From: Methanoplanus sp. FWC-SCC4
GTDB taxonomy: Archaea; Halobacteriota; Methanomicrobia; Methanomicrobiales; Methanomicrobiaceae
Direction of reading: 5' to 3'
DNA: 64,000 nucleotides
NCBI RefSeq assembly: GCF_032878975.1
Contig: NZ_CP043875.1
Location: forward strand, 62,001 to 126,000
The translations under genes were made by a program, and so were the position numbers. This document shows positions 7,865-16,189 of the stretch, piece by piece. Under the pieces are notes generated by a model, which ran no database searches, was not told the DNA's origin, and saw only the letters and a list, made by a program, of their open reading frames with translations. Each line of letters starts with the position of its first letter. The first letter of the stretch is position 1.

Positions 7865-10291
7865 ATGATCTCTGCACTATATGTTGATGACGAGGGGGCA
7901 CTTTTGGAGATCGGAAAGCTGTTCCTTGAAAGGGGAGGTAATTTTTCTGTTGATACCGCTTCCTCTGCAAAGGACGGGATTGAGCTTCTTGGGAAAAATT
8001 CGTATGATGCGGTTATATCTGATTATCAGATGCCTGAAATGGACGGAATTTGCTTTTTAAAGAATGTAAGGGAAAATTTCGGAAACATCCCGTTTATTCT
8101 CTTCACGGGAAGGGGGCGTGAGGAGATTGTAATAGAGGCGCTTAACAACGGTGCCGATTTTTATATCCAGAAGGGGGGCAATCCAAAAGCACAGTTTGCA
8201 GAGCTAAAAAACTGCCTTTCAAAATCCGTAGGAAAAAAGAGAGCGGAAATGGAGGTTTTAAGAAAAGAGGCAGAGCTCTTTGAGGCAGACAAAAAGATAT
8301 CTGTTGCAGAAAAAGTGATGCAGAGCAGTTATCAAAAATTAATTGAAAGTGAAAAGGAGATCCGTGAAACAAATCAGCTGATGACGGATCTTGTAAATTT
8401 TCTACCTGATGCGACATTTGCAATTGACAGGGAAGAAATCGTTATTGCCTGGAATCTTGCTATGGAATCATTTTCAGGGATACCCCCGGAAGAAATTCTC
8501 GGGAAAAAATTATCCGATATTTCACTTCCGTTTTATAGGGATCATCGTCCTCTGCTTGCACAATCCATGCTGAAATCAAAAAATCCTGATGAAGCAGGAT
8601 ATATTTCTGTCTCACGGGAAGGAAACACACTGTTCGCACAGTCAAATATCAGCCTTACAAATAAGCCCGATGCCTATGCAGCTGTTACAGCCTCACTGTT
8701 TTACAACACCAATGGAGAAGTGAAAGGCGCAATTGAGTCTATTCGTGATATTACCGAATACAAACTTGGGGAGAGGTCGATCCGTGAAGCAAACAGAAAG
8801 TTAAGAGAGGCTGAATCAGAGCTTAAACTTCAGATAGAAAATCTGTCGGCAGGAAAAAAAGCTCTTTTGGAGAGTGAAAAGAAGTACAGAGCCCTTTATG
8901 AAAATATGGCGGAAGGCAGTGCTCTGCATGAAATCATTTATGATGATTTTGGAAAACCCGTTGACTATCGTCTTTTGGATGTGAATCCTGCATATGAAAA
9001 AATACTTGGTATTTCGCGTGATTATGCATCAGGAAAATCTGCATGTGAGGTTTACGGGGTTTTAAAACCGCCTTTTTTTGATAAATACCTGAATGTGGCC
9101 TTAACCGGTGAACCCCTGAAAATGAATGTGTTTTACGAGGTGATGAACAGGTATTTTTCAATATCTGCATTTTCTACCGGAAAAAACAGGTTCGTAACAG
9201 TTTTTTCAGATATCACAGATGAGATGAGAACAAAAGAAGCACTTGTACAAAGTGAGGAAAGGTTACGAACACTGATAAATTCAACTCCCGATATCGTCTG
9301 TTTCAAGGATGAAAAAGGCAGGTTGATGATCGCAAACGATGCGTATGTCAGGTTTTTTTCTCTTGAAGGAATTGACTACAGGCTTAACACAAACTCCGAG
9401 CTTTCACTTTTTGCCCATCCTTTGCTTCAGGAGGCTTTGAAAAACTGTGAGATTTCCGACAATGAAGCCTGGAATTTGGGAAGACTCATAATAAATGAAG
9501 AGTCTTTTTTATTGCCGGAAGGGGACAAAAAGATTTTTGAAATGTTAAAGGTTCCCCTGTTTCACGCTGACGGCAGCAGAAAAGGCCTGGTTGTTTTGGG
9601 AAGGGATGTAACATACAGAAAAAATGCTGAAGACAAACTGATACATGCAAACCAGAAACTAAAACTTTTAGGGAGTATCACCCGTCACGATATTGTAAAC
9701 AAAGTGACTGCGATCTTAAGTTATCTTTCATTGATATGTGAAATATCAGAAAATAATAGTACACAGGAATTTACAAAAAAAATAGAATCTCTTGTAGACG
9801 AGATTCATGCCGAGGTTTTGTTTGCGAGGGATTATTCCGTGATTGGCAGTGCGGATCCTGTCTGGCAGAATCTTGAAAATATAATGCCTTTCTCTTCTGT
9901 TCCAAAAACAGTGAGTTTTAATGCAGATGTTTCTGAGGTAGAGATCTATGCGGATATAATGCTGAAAAAAATATTTGCAAACCTTCTTTCAAATTCGGTT
10001 ATGCACGGTGGGGGGGTAACGTCAGTTAATGTTTATCTGAAAAGCAACTTCAATAATCTGACAATTATCTGGGAGGATAACGGCTGCGGGATTCCGGACA
10101 ATATGAAAGAAAAAATCTTTGAACGAAAGGTAGGCAAAAACAATGGTTTTGGGCTGTTCCTGGTGCGTGAGATTCTTTTGCTGACCGGTATTGGTATCTG
10201 TGAAACCGGAACTGAAAATGAGGGTGCAAGATTTGTTATTTTAGTACCGCAGGAATGCTGGAGAAAAATTGAAGGTAGCGATTCTGTTTAA
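7865..10291 (+). CDS. Hybrid sensor histidine kinase with N-terminal receiver and several PAS domains
   Basis: An 808-residue cytoplasmic signalling protein. Order: receiver domain (1-120, Asp53 in ISDYQMPEMDG), coiled coil (125-175), PAS 1 (about 180-300), coiled coil (300-340), PAS 2 (340-445), PAS 3 (450-595), a dimerisation region with HDIVNKVTAILSYL (phospho-acceptor His608) and an ATPase domain with NLLSNSVMHGG (N box), EDNGCGIPD (G1 box) and NGFGLFLVREI (G2 box). There is no membrane segment, so signals must reach it inside the cell. Its receiver is close in sequence to that of the gene at 5987 (SDYQMPEMDG versus SDYEMPEMDG), suggesting duplication. Confidence 0.93.
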   Translation: MISALYVDDEGALLEIGKLFLERGGNFSVDTASSAKDGIELLGKNSYDAVISDYQMPEMDGICFLKNVRENFGNIPFILFTGRGREEIVIEALNNGADFYIQKGGNPKAQFAELKNCLSKSVGKKRAEMEVLRKEAELFEADKKISVAEKVMQSSYQKLIESEKEIRETNQLMTDLVNFLPDATFAIDREEIVIAWNLAMESFSGIPPEEILGKKLSDISLPFYRDHRPLLAQSMLKSKNPDEAGYISVSREGNTLFAQSNISLTNKPDAYAAVTASLFYNTNGEVKGAIESIRDITEYKLGERSIREANRKLREAESELKLQIENLSAGKKALLESEKKYRALYENMAEGSALHEIIYDDFGKPVDYRLLDVNPAYEKILGISRDYASGKSACEVYGVLKPPFFDKYLNVALTGEPLKMNVFYEVMNRYFSISAFSTGKNRFVTVFSDITDEMRTKEALVQSEERLRTLINSTPDIVCFKDEKGRLMIANDAYVRFFSLEGIDYRLNTNSELSLFAHPLLQEALKNCEISDNEAWNLGRLIINEESFLLPEGDKKIFEMLKVPLFHADGSRKGLVVLGRDVTYRKNAEDKLIHANQKLKLLGSITRHDIVNKVTAILSYLSLICEISENNSTQEFTKKIESLVDEIHAEVLFARDYSVIGSADPVWQNLENIMPFSSVPKTVSFNADVSEVEIYADIMLKKIFANLLSNSVMHGGGVTSVNVYLKSNFNNLTIIWEDNGCGIPDNMKEKIFERKVGKNNGFGLFLVREILLLTGIGICETGTENEGARFVILVPQECWRKIEGSDSV

Positions 10292-10385
10292 AAGCAACTA
10301 ATAGATTTTCGCAAAACTCCCCGGCAGTCCGGTAAAAATATTGATTTTTAAAAACAGGATTTTTTAAAATTATAAAATATTGTTT

Positions 10386-13300
10386 TTACTCTTCTTCAGG
10401 GTTGAATCTCTCTTTTTTCTCTTTTCGTGAGGTTTTTTCAAAGACTTCCGCTGCTTCTGTATATTTTCCGAGTTTTGTCAGGCAGATCCCTTTTCTGTAT
10501 GAGGCTGCCGTTTCAGCGCTGTTTATTTCCAGTGCTTTGTCATAAGCTTCTATTGCGGCTTCGTTTTTGCCCACATGTTCAAGTGCAAGTCCTTTTCCAT
10601 ACCATGCGTTTGGATCTTCTGCACCGGATTCGATGGCACGCTCAAATGATTTGCCTGCATCGTTATAATTTCCAAGTGATATGAGCAGCATGCCGCGTGA
10701 ATTCCAGAGGCCCGGGTTATTGTGATCTGCCTTGATTGCTTCTTCATAGCCGGCAAGTGCTTCTTCGAAATGACCTATGCGTTCTGAAGCGTTTGCCTCG
10801 AGAAGCAGTCCGCCTGTGAGTTCGGGTTTTTCGCTGAGGACTTTGGATATGAATTTTATAGCTTTTTCATATCCGCCCATATGCATCTGTGCCACTGCAC
10901 ACTGGAAGAAGCTCTCAATGTCACCTTCTGTGTTTTCAAGAGCCTGACCGTAATGGAAGAGGCCGTCTTTGTATCTGCCGGTGCGCATTAATGATTCGGC
11001 CAGAAGCAGACGTGTTGATTTGTCTTCGGGCTCTTTTTCAACAGTGCTCAGATAGCATTCGGAGGCTTCCTTGAAATCACCTGTTCTTGAATGCGAGTCT
11101 CCCTTCATTCTGAGTGCGGCGGTGTTTTCAGGCTCGACCTCAAGAATGCTGTCGGCCGCTTCCATTGCGTCTTCATACCTGCCCATAAACATCAGGAGCT
11201 TTGTGAGTTTCAGCCATGTGTTGATGTCTTTTGGGTGTTCTTCGAGAATCGCTGCATAATGTCCTGCTGCAAGTTCGAAGCTGCCGGTCTTTTCATAAAT
11301 TCCGGCAAGCTGAAGTCTTGCCGCAGTATCATCCTCATCTGTTGCAAGGAATTTATTGAAGGCCTCGATTGAATCGTTGTATCTGTCGGTTCTTGAAAGT
11401 GAAAATGCAAGTCCGCGTAATGCTGCCGGATTTTCAGGGTCTCTCTCAGTTACTTCTGAGAAGACCTCTGCTGCAGCTTTAAAGTCGCCTGTATGATACA
11501 TCAGAAGAGCGTGATTCAGGAGTATGCCGTTATCATCAGGCATGAACCCTGCCGCTTTGGTAAATGCCTTTGCTGCCTTTTCACAGTTACCTGACTGCCA
11601 CAGTGACATTGCGAGATCCCTCCATCCTTCGGGACTCTCCCTGTTTGCCCTTACAAATGTCTCATAGGCTTTTGATGCCTCCTTGTACCTTCCAAGGAGT
11701 TTCAGGTCGTTTGCAAGCGGCAGGATTATTCCCTGCCTTTCCGGTTCAAGTTCATATGCGTCCGTGTATGCTGATACAGCAGACTGTAGGTCTCCGGTCT
11801 TCTCGAGTATTCCTGCTTTCTGGCATAAGAGCGAGGCGTCCGCAACCCCTGCTGCCTCAAGGTTTTCGATTGCGGATATTGCCTCGTCATACCTTCCAAG
11901 CATTTCAAGGGATGTCAGGTACTTCCTCCACGAATTGACATCGCTGCCGCCTTTTTCGATTAAAGGTTCAAGGGTTTCTATTGCAGCTTCATAGTTTCCG
12001 GTTGAAAGGAGGATGTCCCCTTTATCGGCCTGGGCTGCCTCGTCATCAGAGAGTTCTGATATTTTGTCAATTGTAACAAGTGCCTCGTCAAAGAGCCCGA
12101 GCCGCATCTGTGCTTCAGCACGTTTCTGCCATACGGAGATATTCTGCGGGTCTTCACTCAGGACATGATCAAAGCATTCGGTAGCGCCCGCATGGTCCCC
12201 GAGGTGCATAAGTGCATAGCCTTTCTTCTCCCATGCACTGAGGTCTCCGGGGAATATGTGTATGACCTTTGTGAATGAGTCTGCGGCATCCGCAAATTCT
12301 CCAAGGTGGTAGAGTGCTTCTGAGCGGTATCTCCATGCATTTATATTGTCAGGGTTGATCTCTGTCAGTTTTGAAAAGCATGCAAATGCATCATTGAAGT
12401 TTCCAAGATGAATGAGTGCCTCTCCCTGAAGCTCAAGCATCCTTGTTTCCCTGACATCGATGTTGAGCCTGGCCTCTCTCTCTGTGTTCTGCTTCTCAAA
12501 AAGGCTCAGGTCTATATTATTGTTAATCCAGCTTACTCCTCCGCCAAGTCCGTTTTTGGTAACGTGGCCAAAGCTGTTTAGTGCGTCAGAGTACCTTCCG
12601 AGATTTGAGAGGCAGACCCCCTTTTGGTACCATGTTGCCGGATTGTCGGGTGTGTATCTTAATATATTGTCAAAGCATGCAACGGCTTTCTCGTACTCCC
12701 CAATCTGTACGAGTGACATTCCCATAAGGTGCCATGCCATAATATTTTCAGGATTCCTCTTGACAATCAGTTCAAGGGCATTTGCAGCTTCTGCATATGC
12801 TCCAATCCGTAAAAGGTTTGAGGCACGGTTAAAGGCGGCAGTTGTATCCTCAGGTTTTTCTGCAAAAATACCGGAATAGGTCTCTGCCGCTTCAATGTAT
12901 TTTCCAAGTTTTTCACACACTGCTGCTTTGTGATATAATGCAACATGATCTTTTGGATTTGTTTTTACGGCAATATCATAAAAACCGCGTGCTTCTTCCA
13001 GATTGCCGATTCTTTCCAGAGCCTCTCCGGTAAGGATCATTGCCGAAGTGTTTTCGGGTTCTGCTGTCATGACACGGCTGAAGGCATCAAGTGCAAGGGC
13101 CCATTCCCCGGTCCTCATTGCAAGAATGCCAAGTCTTTCCCGAATTCTGATATTTCCCTGTTCTATTGTGAGAATTTTCACACAGGTATCTGCAGCTGCC
13201 CTGAAATCTCCCAGGTTTTCAAGTGCATCAATTTTTTTGTACCATACATCAATAAGTGAGGAGTCTGCCGAAAGGACTTTCTCAAAACACTGGACTGAAC

Positions 13301-13598
13301 CACTATAGTCTCTTTGGGTGAAGAGTGCATTTCCAAGATCCTGCCATGCCGCAATGTCTTCAGGGTTTGCGGCAACTGCACGTTTAAAAAATCTTTCCGC
13401 ATCGCTGTATCTTGCTGTATACATCAATGCCTTTCCCATCTGGTAACACAGATGTCCGTTTTCAGGCTCAATTTCGAGGGCTTTTTCGAGATCTTTTATT
13501 GCATCTTCGTATCTGCCCTGATCAAAATGGGATGCCGCCTTGTCAATCCACGGGTTTGGATTTTGTCCCTGTCCTATAATTCTGTCAAATATTGCCAT
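10386..13598 (-). CDS. Giant tetratricopeptide-repeat protein
   Basis: 1070 residues built from about thirty 34-residue TPR units from residue 16 almost to the C terminus, each with the usual pattern (W/Y at 4, L/G at 8, Y/F at 11, A at 20 and 27, P at 32), for example AWYGKGLALEHVGKNEAAIE. One unit near residues 345-385 is irregular (NGLGGGVSWINNNID). There is no signal peptide or membrane helix, so it should be a cytoplasmic scaffold. TPR superhelices bind proteins or peptides; the partner is unknown. It stands alone on its strand, between two sensor proteins, and converges on the hybrid kinase. Confidence 0.93.
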   Translation of the reverse strand: MAIFDRIIGQGQNPNPWIDKAASHFDQGRYEDAIKDLEKALEIEPENGHLCYQMGKALMYTARYSDAERFFKRAVAANPEDIAAWQDLGNALFTQRDYSGSVQCFEKVLSADSSLIDVWYKKIDALENLGDFRAAADTCVKILTIEQGNIRIRERLGILAMRTGEWALALDAFSRVMTAEPENTSAMILTGEALERIGNLEEARGFYDIAVKTNPKDHVALYHKAAVCEKLGKYIEAAETYSGIFAEKPEDTTAAFNRASNLLRIGAYAEAANALELIVKRNPENIMAWHLMGMSLVQIGEYEKAVACFDNILRYTPDNPATWYQKGVCLSNLGRYSDALNSFGHVTKNGLGGGVSWINNNIDLSLFEKQNTEREARLNIDVRETRMLELQGEALIHLGNFNDAFACFSKLTEINPDNINAWRYRSEALYHLGEFADAADSFTKVIHIFPGDLSAWEKKGYALMHLGDHAGATECFDHVLSEDPQNISVWQKRAEAQMRLGLFDEALVTIDKISELSDDEAAQADKGDILLSTGNYEAAIETLEPLIEKGGSDVNSWRKYLTSLEMLGRYDEAISAIENLEAAGVADASLLCQKAGILEKTGDLQSAVSAYTDAYELEPERQGIILPLANDLKLLGRYKEASKAYETFVRANRESPEGWRDLAMSLWQSGNCEKAAKAFTKAAGFMPDDNGILLNHALLMYHTGDFKAAAEVFSEVTERDPENPAALRGLAFSLSRTDRYNDSIEAFNKFLATDEDDTAARLQLAGIYEKTGSFELAAGHYAAILEEHPKDINTWLKLTKLLMFMGRYEDAMEAADSILEVEPENTAALRMKGDSHSRTGDFKEASECYLSTVEKEPEDKSTRLLLAESLMRTGRYKDGLFHYGQALENTEGDIESFFQCAVAQMHMGGYEKAIKFISKVLSEKPELTGGLLLEANASERIGHFEEALAGYEEAIKADHNNPGLWNSRGMLLISLGNYNDAGKSFERAIESGAEDPNAWYGKGLALEHVGKNEAAIEAYDKALEINSAETAASYRKGICLTKLGKYTEAAEVFEKTSRKEKKERFNPEEE

Positions 13599-13857
13599 AT
13601 TTTGTGCAGACTCCTAAAAGATATTGTACCAATAAATTGTAACATTGTATTTAAGCACACTTAAATAATGATGTCTGAATTATATCTTAAAATATTTTCT
13701 TCAGCAGAAAAGAGTTTATCGGAAAAAACAGTTCAGAATCATGTGATTAGACCGGCAATTCCCATAGCAGTTACTGAAAAATCCACCTGATATGTCACTG
13801 TTATATCACTGGCACTTATTTACCGGGCGATTGCTTTGTTGAGATCCGGAGTTCTCT

Positions 13858-13877
13858 AATGAATATTAATATTCATT
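13858..13877. repeat. Perfect 20-bp AT-rich palindrome
   Basis: AATGAATATTAATATTCATT reads the same on both strands. It is 260 bp upstream of the TPR gene and 543 bp upstream of the sensor gene at 14421, so it could be an operator or a recombination or replication-related site, or a chance event in AT-rich DNA. Confidence 0.5.
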
Positions 13878-14040
13878 GTATGACTGTGTTGTTGTCGTTT
13901 AACTGTAAGAGGTGTTATCCGAATTCTCTGTTGCAACACCGGTATTTTCTTTCTGGTAAAGTGTCGTTCGCTTTTTATGGAGCACTCTGAAATCCTTATA
14001 AGGAAATGCCGGTAAATCTCATTTATGACCGTGTCATGAT

Positions 14041-14116
14041 GGATGTCTGCCGGATAAAGATTTCAGGTGAGGGGGGGGATTACACCTGTCATCTTGTGGG
14101 GGGGTTTCCGGCGTCC
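14041..14116. ncRNA. Candidate structured G-rich RNA element
   Basis: Nested pairing: GGAT (14041-14044) with GTCC (14113-14116, one G-T pair), GCCGG (14049-14053) with CCGGC (14108-14112), and inside these CAGGTG (14064-14069) with CACCTG (14083-14088). The inner loop holds eight consecutive G, and seven more G lie between the inner and outer right arms. Pairing at two nested levels is better than chance expectation, but no known family is recognised and the strand is uncertain. Confidence 0.35.
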
Positions 14117-14332
14117 ATTTGCAATCAGACGATTCGTTTTTTATTGTTTGGAAGACAAGTTGGGAGATCCGTTAAATGATGATGGGGTTTTGGGGGGGAT
14201 TGATCATGGGGATTAACGAATTTGGTGGGCCAACTTATTTTTACCTGAATATTTAGTGAACCAGTTAAAACTTCCATATTTTGTCTGAATACATATGGTA
14301 TACATCCACATGCACAAAAGGACTTATCTTTG

Positions 14333-14345
14333 AAAATATATAAAG
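14333..14345 (+). promoter_or_regulatory. TATA box upstream of the HTH-PAS sensor gene
   Basis: AAAATATATAAAG lies about 76-88 bp before the ATG at 14421. Transcription from it would start near 14370 and give a leader of about 50 nt that includes the palindrome at 14393-14408. Confidence 0.5.
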
Positions 14346-14392
14346 TTAAGCTATTGGATAATCCATATGTGATATCTACATTGAATTTATAT

Positions 14393-14408
14393 TCATAAAT
14401 ATTTATGA
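14393..14408. promoter_or_regulatory. Perfect 16-bp palindrome, candidate operator
   Basis: TCATAAATATTTATGA is a perfect palindrome ending 12 bp before the ATG of a gene whose product begins with a helix-turn-helix. It overlaps the imperfect repeat TGAAT/ATTCA just upstream. Autoregulation by that protein is a natural inference. Confidence 0.45.
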
Positions 14409-14420
14409 CAAAAGGTTGAT

Positions 14421-15872
14421 ATGTTTGCAAATTGTTATTTTTATAATAATATGCCCGGAGATAAAGAAACCGAATTTATCGAGATTCTGAATATTTTAAA
14501 GAATAATCCCCGGGGAATGTCTTTAAAGCAAATATCCGCCGCAATAGGGATGAACCGTGTTACTGTTGCCCGTTATCTTGACATCCTCAGGACGTCCGGA
14601 AAAATTGATATGGAACCGTATGGTCAGGCCAAAGTTTATTATCTCTCTCATCGGGTTCCTGTTTCCGCGATGCTTGATTATACGCCGGGGCCTGTTGTTG
14701 TAATAGGTAATGACAAGCGCATAATTTATGCCAATTCCCCGTTTCAAAAATTTTTTGAAAAAAGTTTTGATGAAATTGAGGGGTTTTGTTTATTTGATGT
14801 AATACCTGAGGATGCATTAAGCGATGTTCTTGTATCCGGTATTAACTCCCCCCTCTATGATAAGGGAATGTCTGATGAAGTCTGGATTAAAAAGGATGGT
14901 AAGGATTTTTGTTTTCTGATGAAGATGCTTCCGACAGTTTTTGAAAACGGGTATCCCGGGCTGACACTGCTTTTTGAAAATATCACCGGAAAAAAAAGGA
15001 TTGAGGAGATTGTCCGTATCCAGCGTGATCTGGCATTTAAACTCTCGGCCGCCCGTAGTTATGATGAAGCTCTCCCCATGGCCCTCAGAGTTGGCATTGA
15101 CATTCTTGACATGGATTCGGGGATTATCTATCTCCTGGATGAAAGGACAGGTGAGTTCACTAATTATTGTTCGGAAGGACTCGGAAAGGAATTTTTATCA
15201 TTTTTTGATACCCTTGATCAGAATTCTGAATTTTTTGAAGTGATTTCAAACGGTGGCGTGATATATTCACAGGATCCTTTCACGGATTTTCTCTCAGAGA
15301 AGAAGATAAGCACTATAAAAAATGAGGGCCTGAAAAATTTTGCCATTGTTCCCATAACCGATGACGGAGCTATTGTCGGAACTTTTCATTTATGTTCACA
15401 CAGAATCTCCGAAGTCAGGTACAATGAAAGAATGAAGGGATTTGAAACGATGGCGTCCCATGTTGGGAATACAATTTCGAGGATAAGGACACAGGACAAA
15501 CTCAAAAAAAGTGAGATGCGCTACAGGCTTCTTTTCAATAATGCAAATGACGGAATAATTATTCATGGGATGGAGAATGACAAAATTCCAGGGGTCATTA
15601 TAGACGTCAACGATAAAGCCTGTGAGAAGCTCGGGTACAGCCGGGATGAACTCCTGAAAATGCGTATTTCTGATATCGATCTTAATTTAAAGATTGAAGA
15701 GCAGGCAGAAATTCTTAAAAAATTCAGTCTTGATAGGGAGGTTACCTTTGAGAGTACCCATCAGACAAAAGACGGGCATAAGAAACCTGTTTAGATAAGC
15801 TCTCATTTGTTTGAGATTGACGGAAAAGATATGGTTATTTCGATTGTAAGGGACATGGGCTTTAGAAAATAA
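14421..15872 (+). pseudogene. HTH-PAS-GAF-PAS sensor gene interrupted by an in-frame TAG
   Basis: Reading from ATG 14421 (or ATG 14451) gives a winged-helix/HTH segment (residues about 15-65, MSLKQISAAIGMNRVTVARY), a PAS domain (75-185), a GAF domain (195-350) and a second PAS domain (365 onward). TAG at 15792-15794 stops the frame after HQTKDGHKKPV. The same frame then continues ISSHLFEIDGKDMVISIVRD and ends at TAA 15870-15872, which is exactly the missing last third of the PAS fold. Family members mostly have Glu at the TAG position (PVEISSH), so GAG to TAG is the simplest origin. The alternatives are a sequencing error, readthrough, or amber decoding as pyrrolysine; the product without the tail would be 457 residues with a damaged PAS domain. 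Confidence 0.8.
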
Positions 15873-15891
15873 AATTTTATTTTGTTTTAAT

Positions 15892-16146
15892 ATGAAGGAA
15901 GAGAAATACACACTGGAAGGAATTCTTGAGCTTTGCGGTGAGATGAAGCATATGGAAGAACTCCTTTTGTATCGGTCAAGGAAGAAAAAAGGTGCATCGG
16001 CTGATGAGATCCTAAACGAAGTTGTTAATCCGACTCTTGAGGATTTCATGTTTTATCTCAAATACTATATGACAGATAATATCGACAAGGCAGAACTCAA
16101 AAGAATGGTTTCAGGATGGATTGATGCACAGATGAAAAAGAACTAA
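15892..16146 (+). CDS. Small helical protein of unknown function
   Basis: 84 residues, charged and predicted mostly helical (KEEKYTLEGILELCGEMKHM; TLEDFMFYLKYYMTDNIDK). It starts 19 bp after the end of the extended sensor frame on the same strand, so it may be cotranscribed. A GGAAG lies inside the gene, but no clear ribosome-binding site precedes the ATG. I do not recognise a family. Its codon usage and composition look like the neighbouring genes, which supports a real gene. Confidence 0.6.
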   Translation: MKEEKYTLEGILELCGEMKHMEELLLYRSRKKKGASADEILNEVVNPTLEDFMFYLKYYMTDNIDKAELKRMVSGWIDAQMKKN

Positions 16147-16166
16147 AAATTAAAATAAATAAAAAA

Positions 16167-16181
16167 CAGGGCAGACCCCTG
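16167..16181. terminator. Hairpin between convergent genes
   Basis: CAGGG-cagac-CCCTG with six A on the left, giving a T run for minus-strand transcripts. It lies between the small gene ending at 16146 and the kinase gene ending at 16190. Confidence 0.4.
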
Positions 16182-16189
16182 GTAAAACA

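Larger units (their letters stand above)
13599..14420. other. Long gene-free interval with palindromes and G-rich hairpins
   Basis: 822 bp between divergent genes with no convincing frame. It contains a perfect 20-bp AT palindrome (13858-13877), a GGTGTT/AACACC hairpin (13911-13940), a nested G-rich hairpin (14041-14116), several runs of 4-8 G between 14070 and 14215, a TATA box (14333-14345) and a perfect 16-bp palindrome just before the downstream gene (14393-14408). A 101-codon minus frame at 14125-14430 has no homology that I recognise and an unnatural composition. Confidence 0.6.

Noticed and set aside
11564-11938. Plus-strand frames opposite the TPR gene
   Set aside because: They are shadows of the repetitive TPR coding sequence, which makes long open antisense frames by base composition.
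14125-14430. A 101-codon minus-strand frame in the non-coding interval
   Set aside because: No ribosome-binding site, no recognisable domain, and an unlikely composition; it covers the G-rich hairpins and the promoter region.
15792-15794. Pyrrolysine at TAG
   Set aside because: No pyl gene is in the window, and the order Methanomicrobiales is not known for pyrrolysine use. A nonsense mutation or sequence error is simpler. I keep it only as an alternative.
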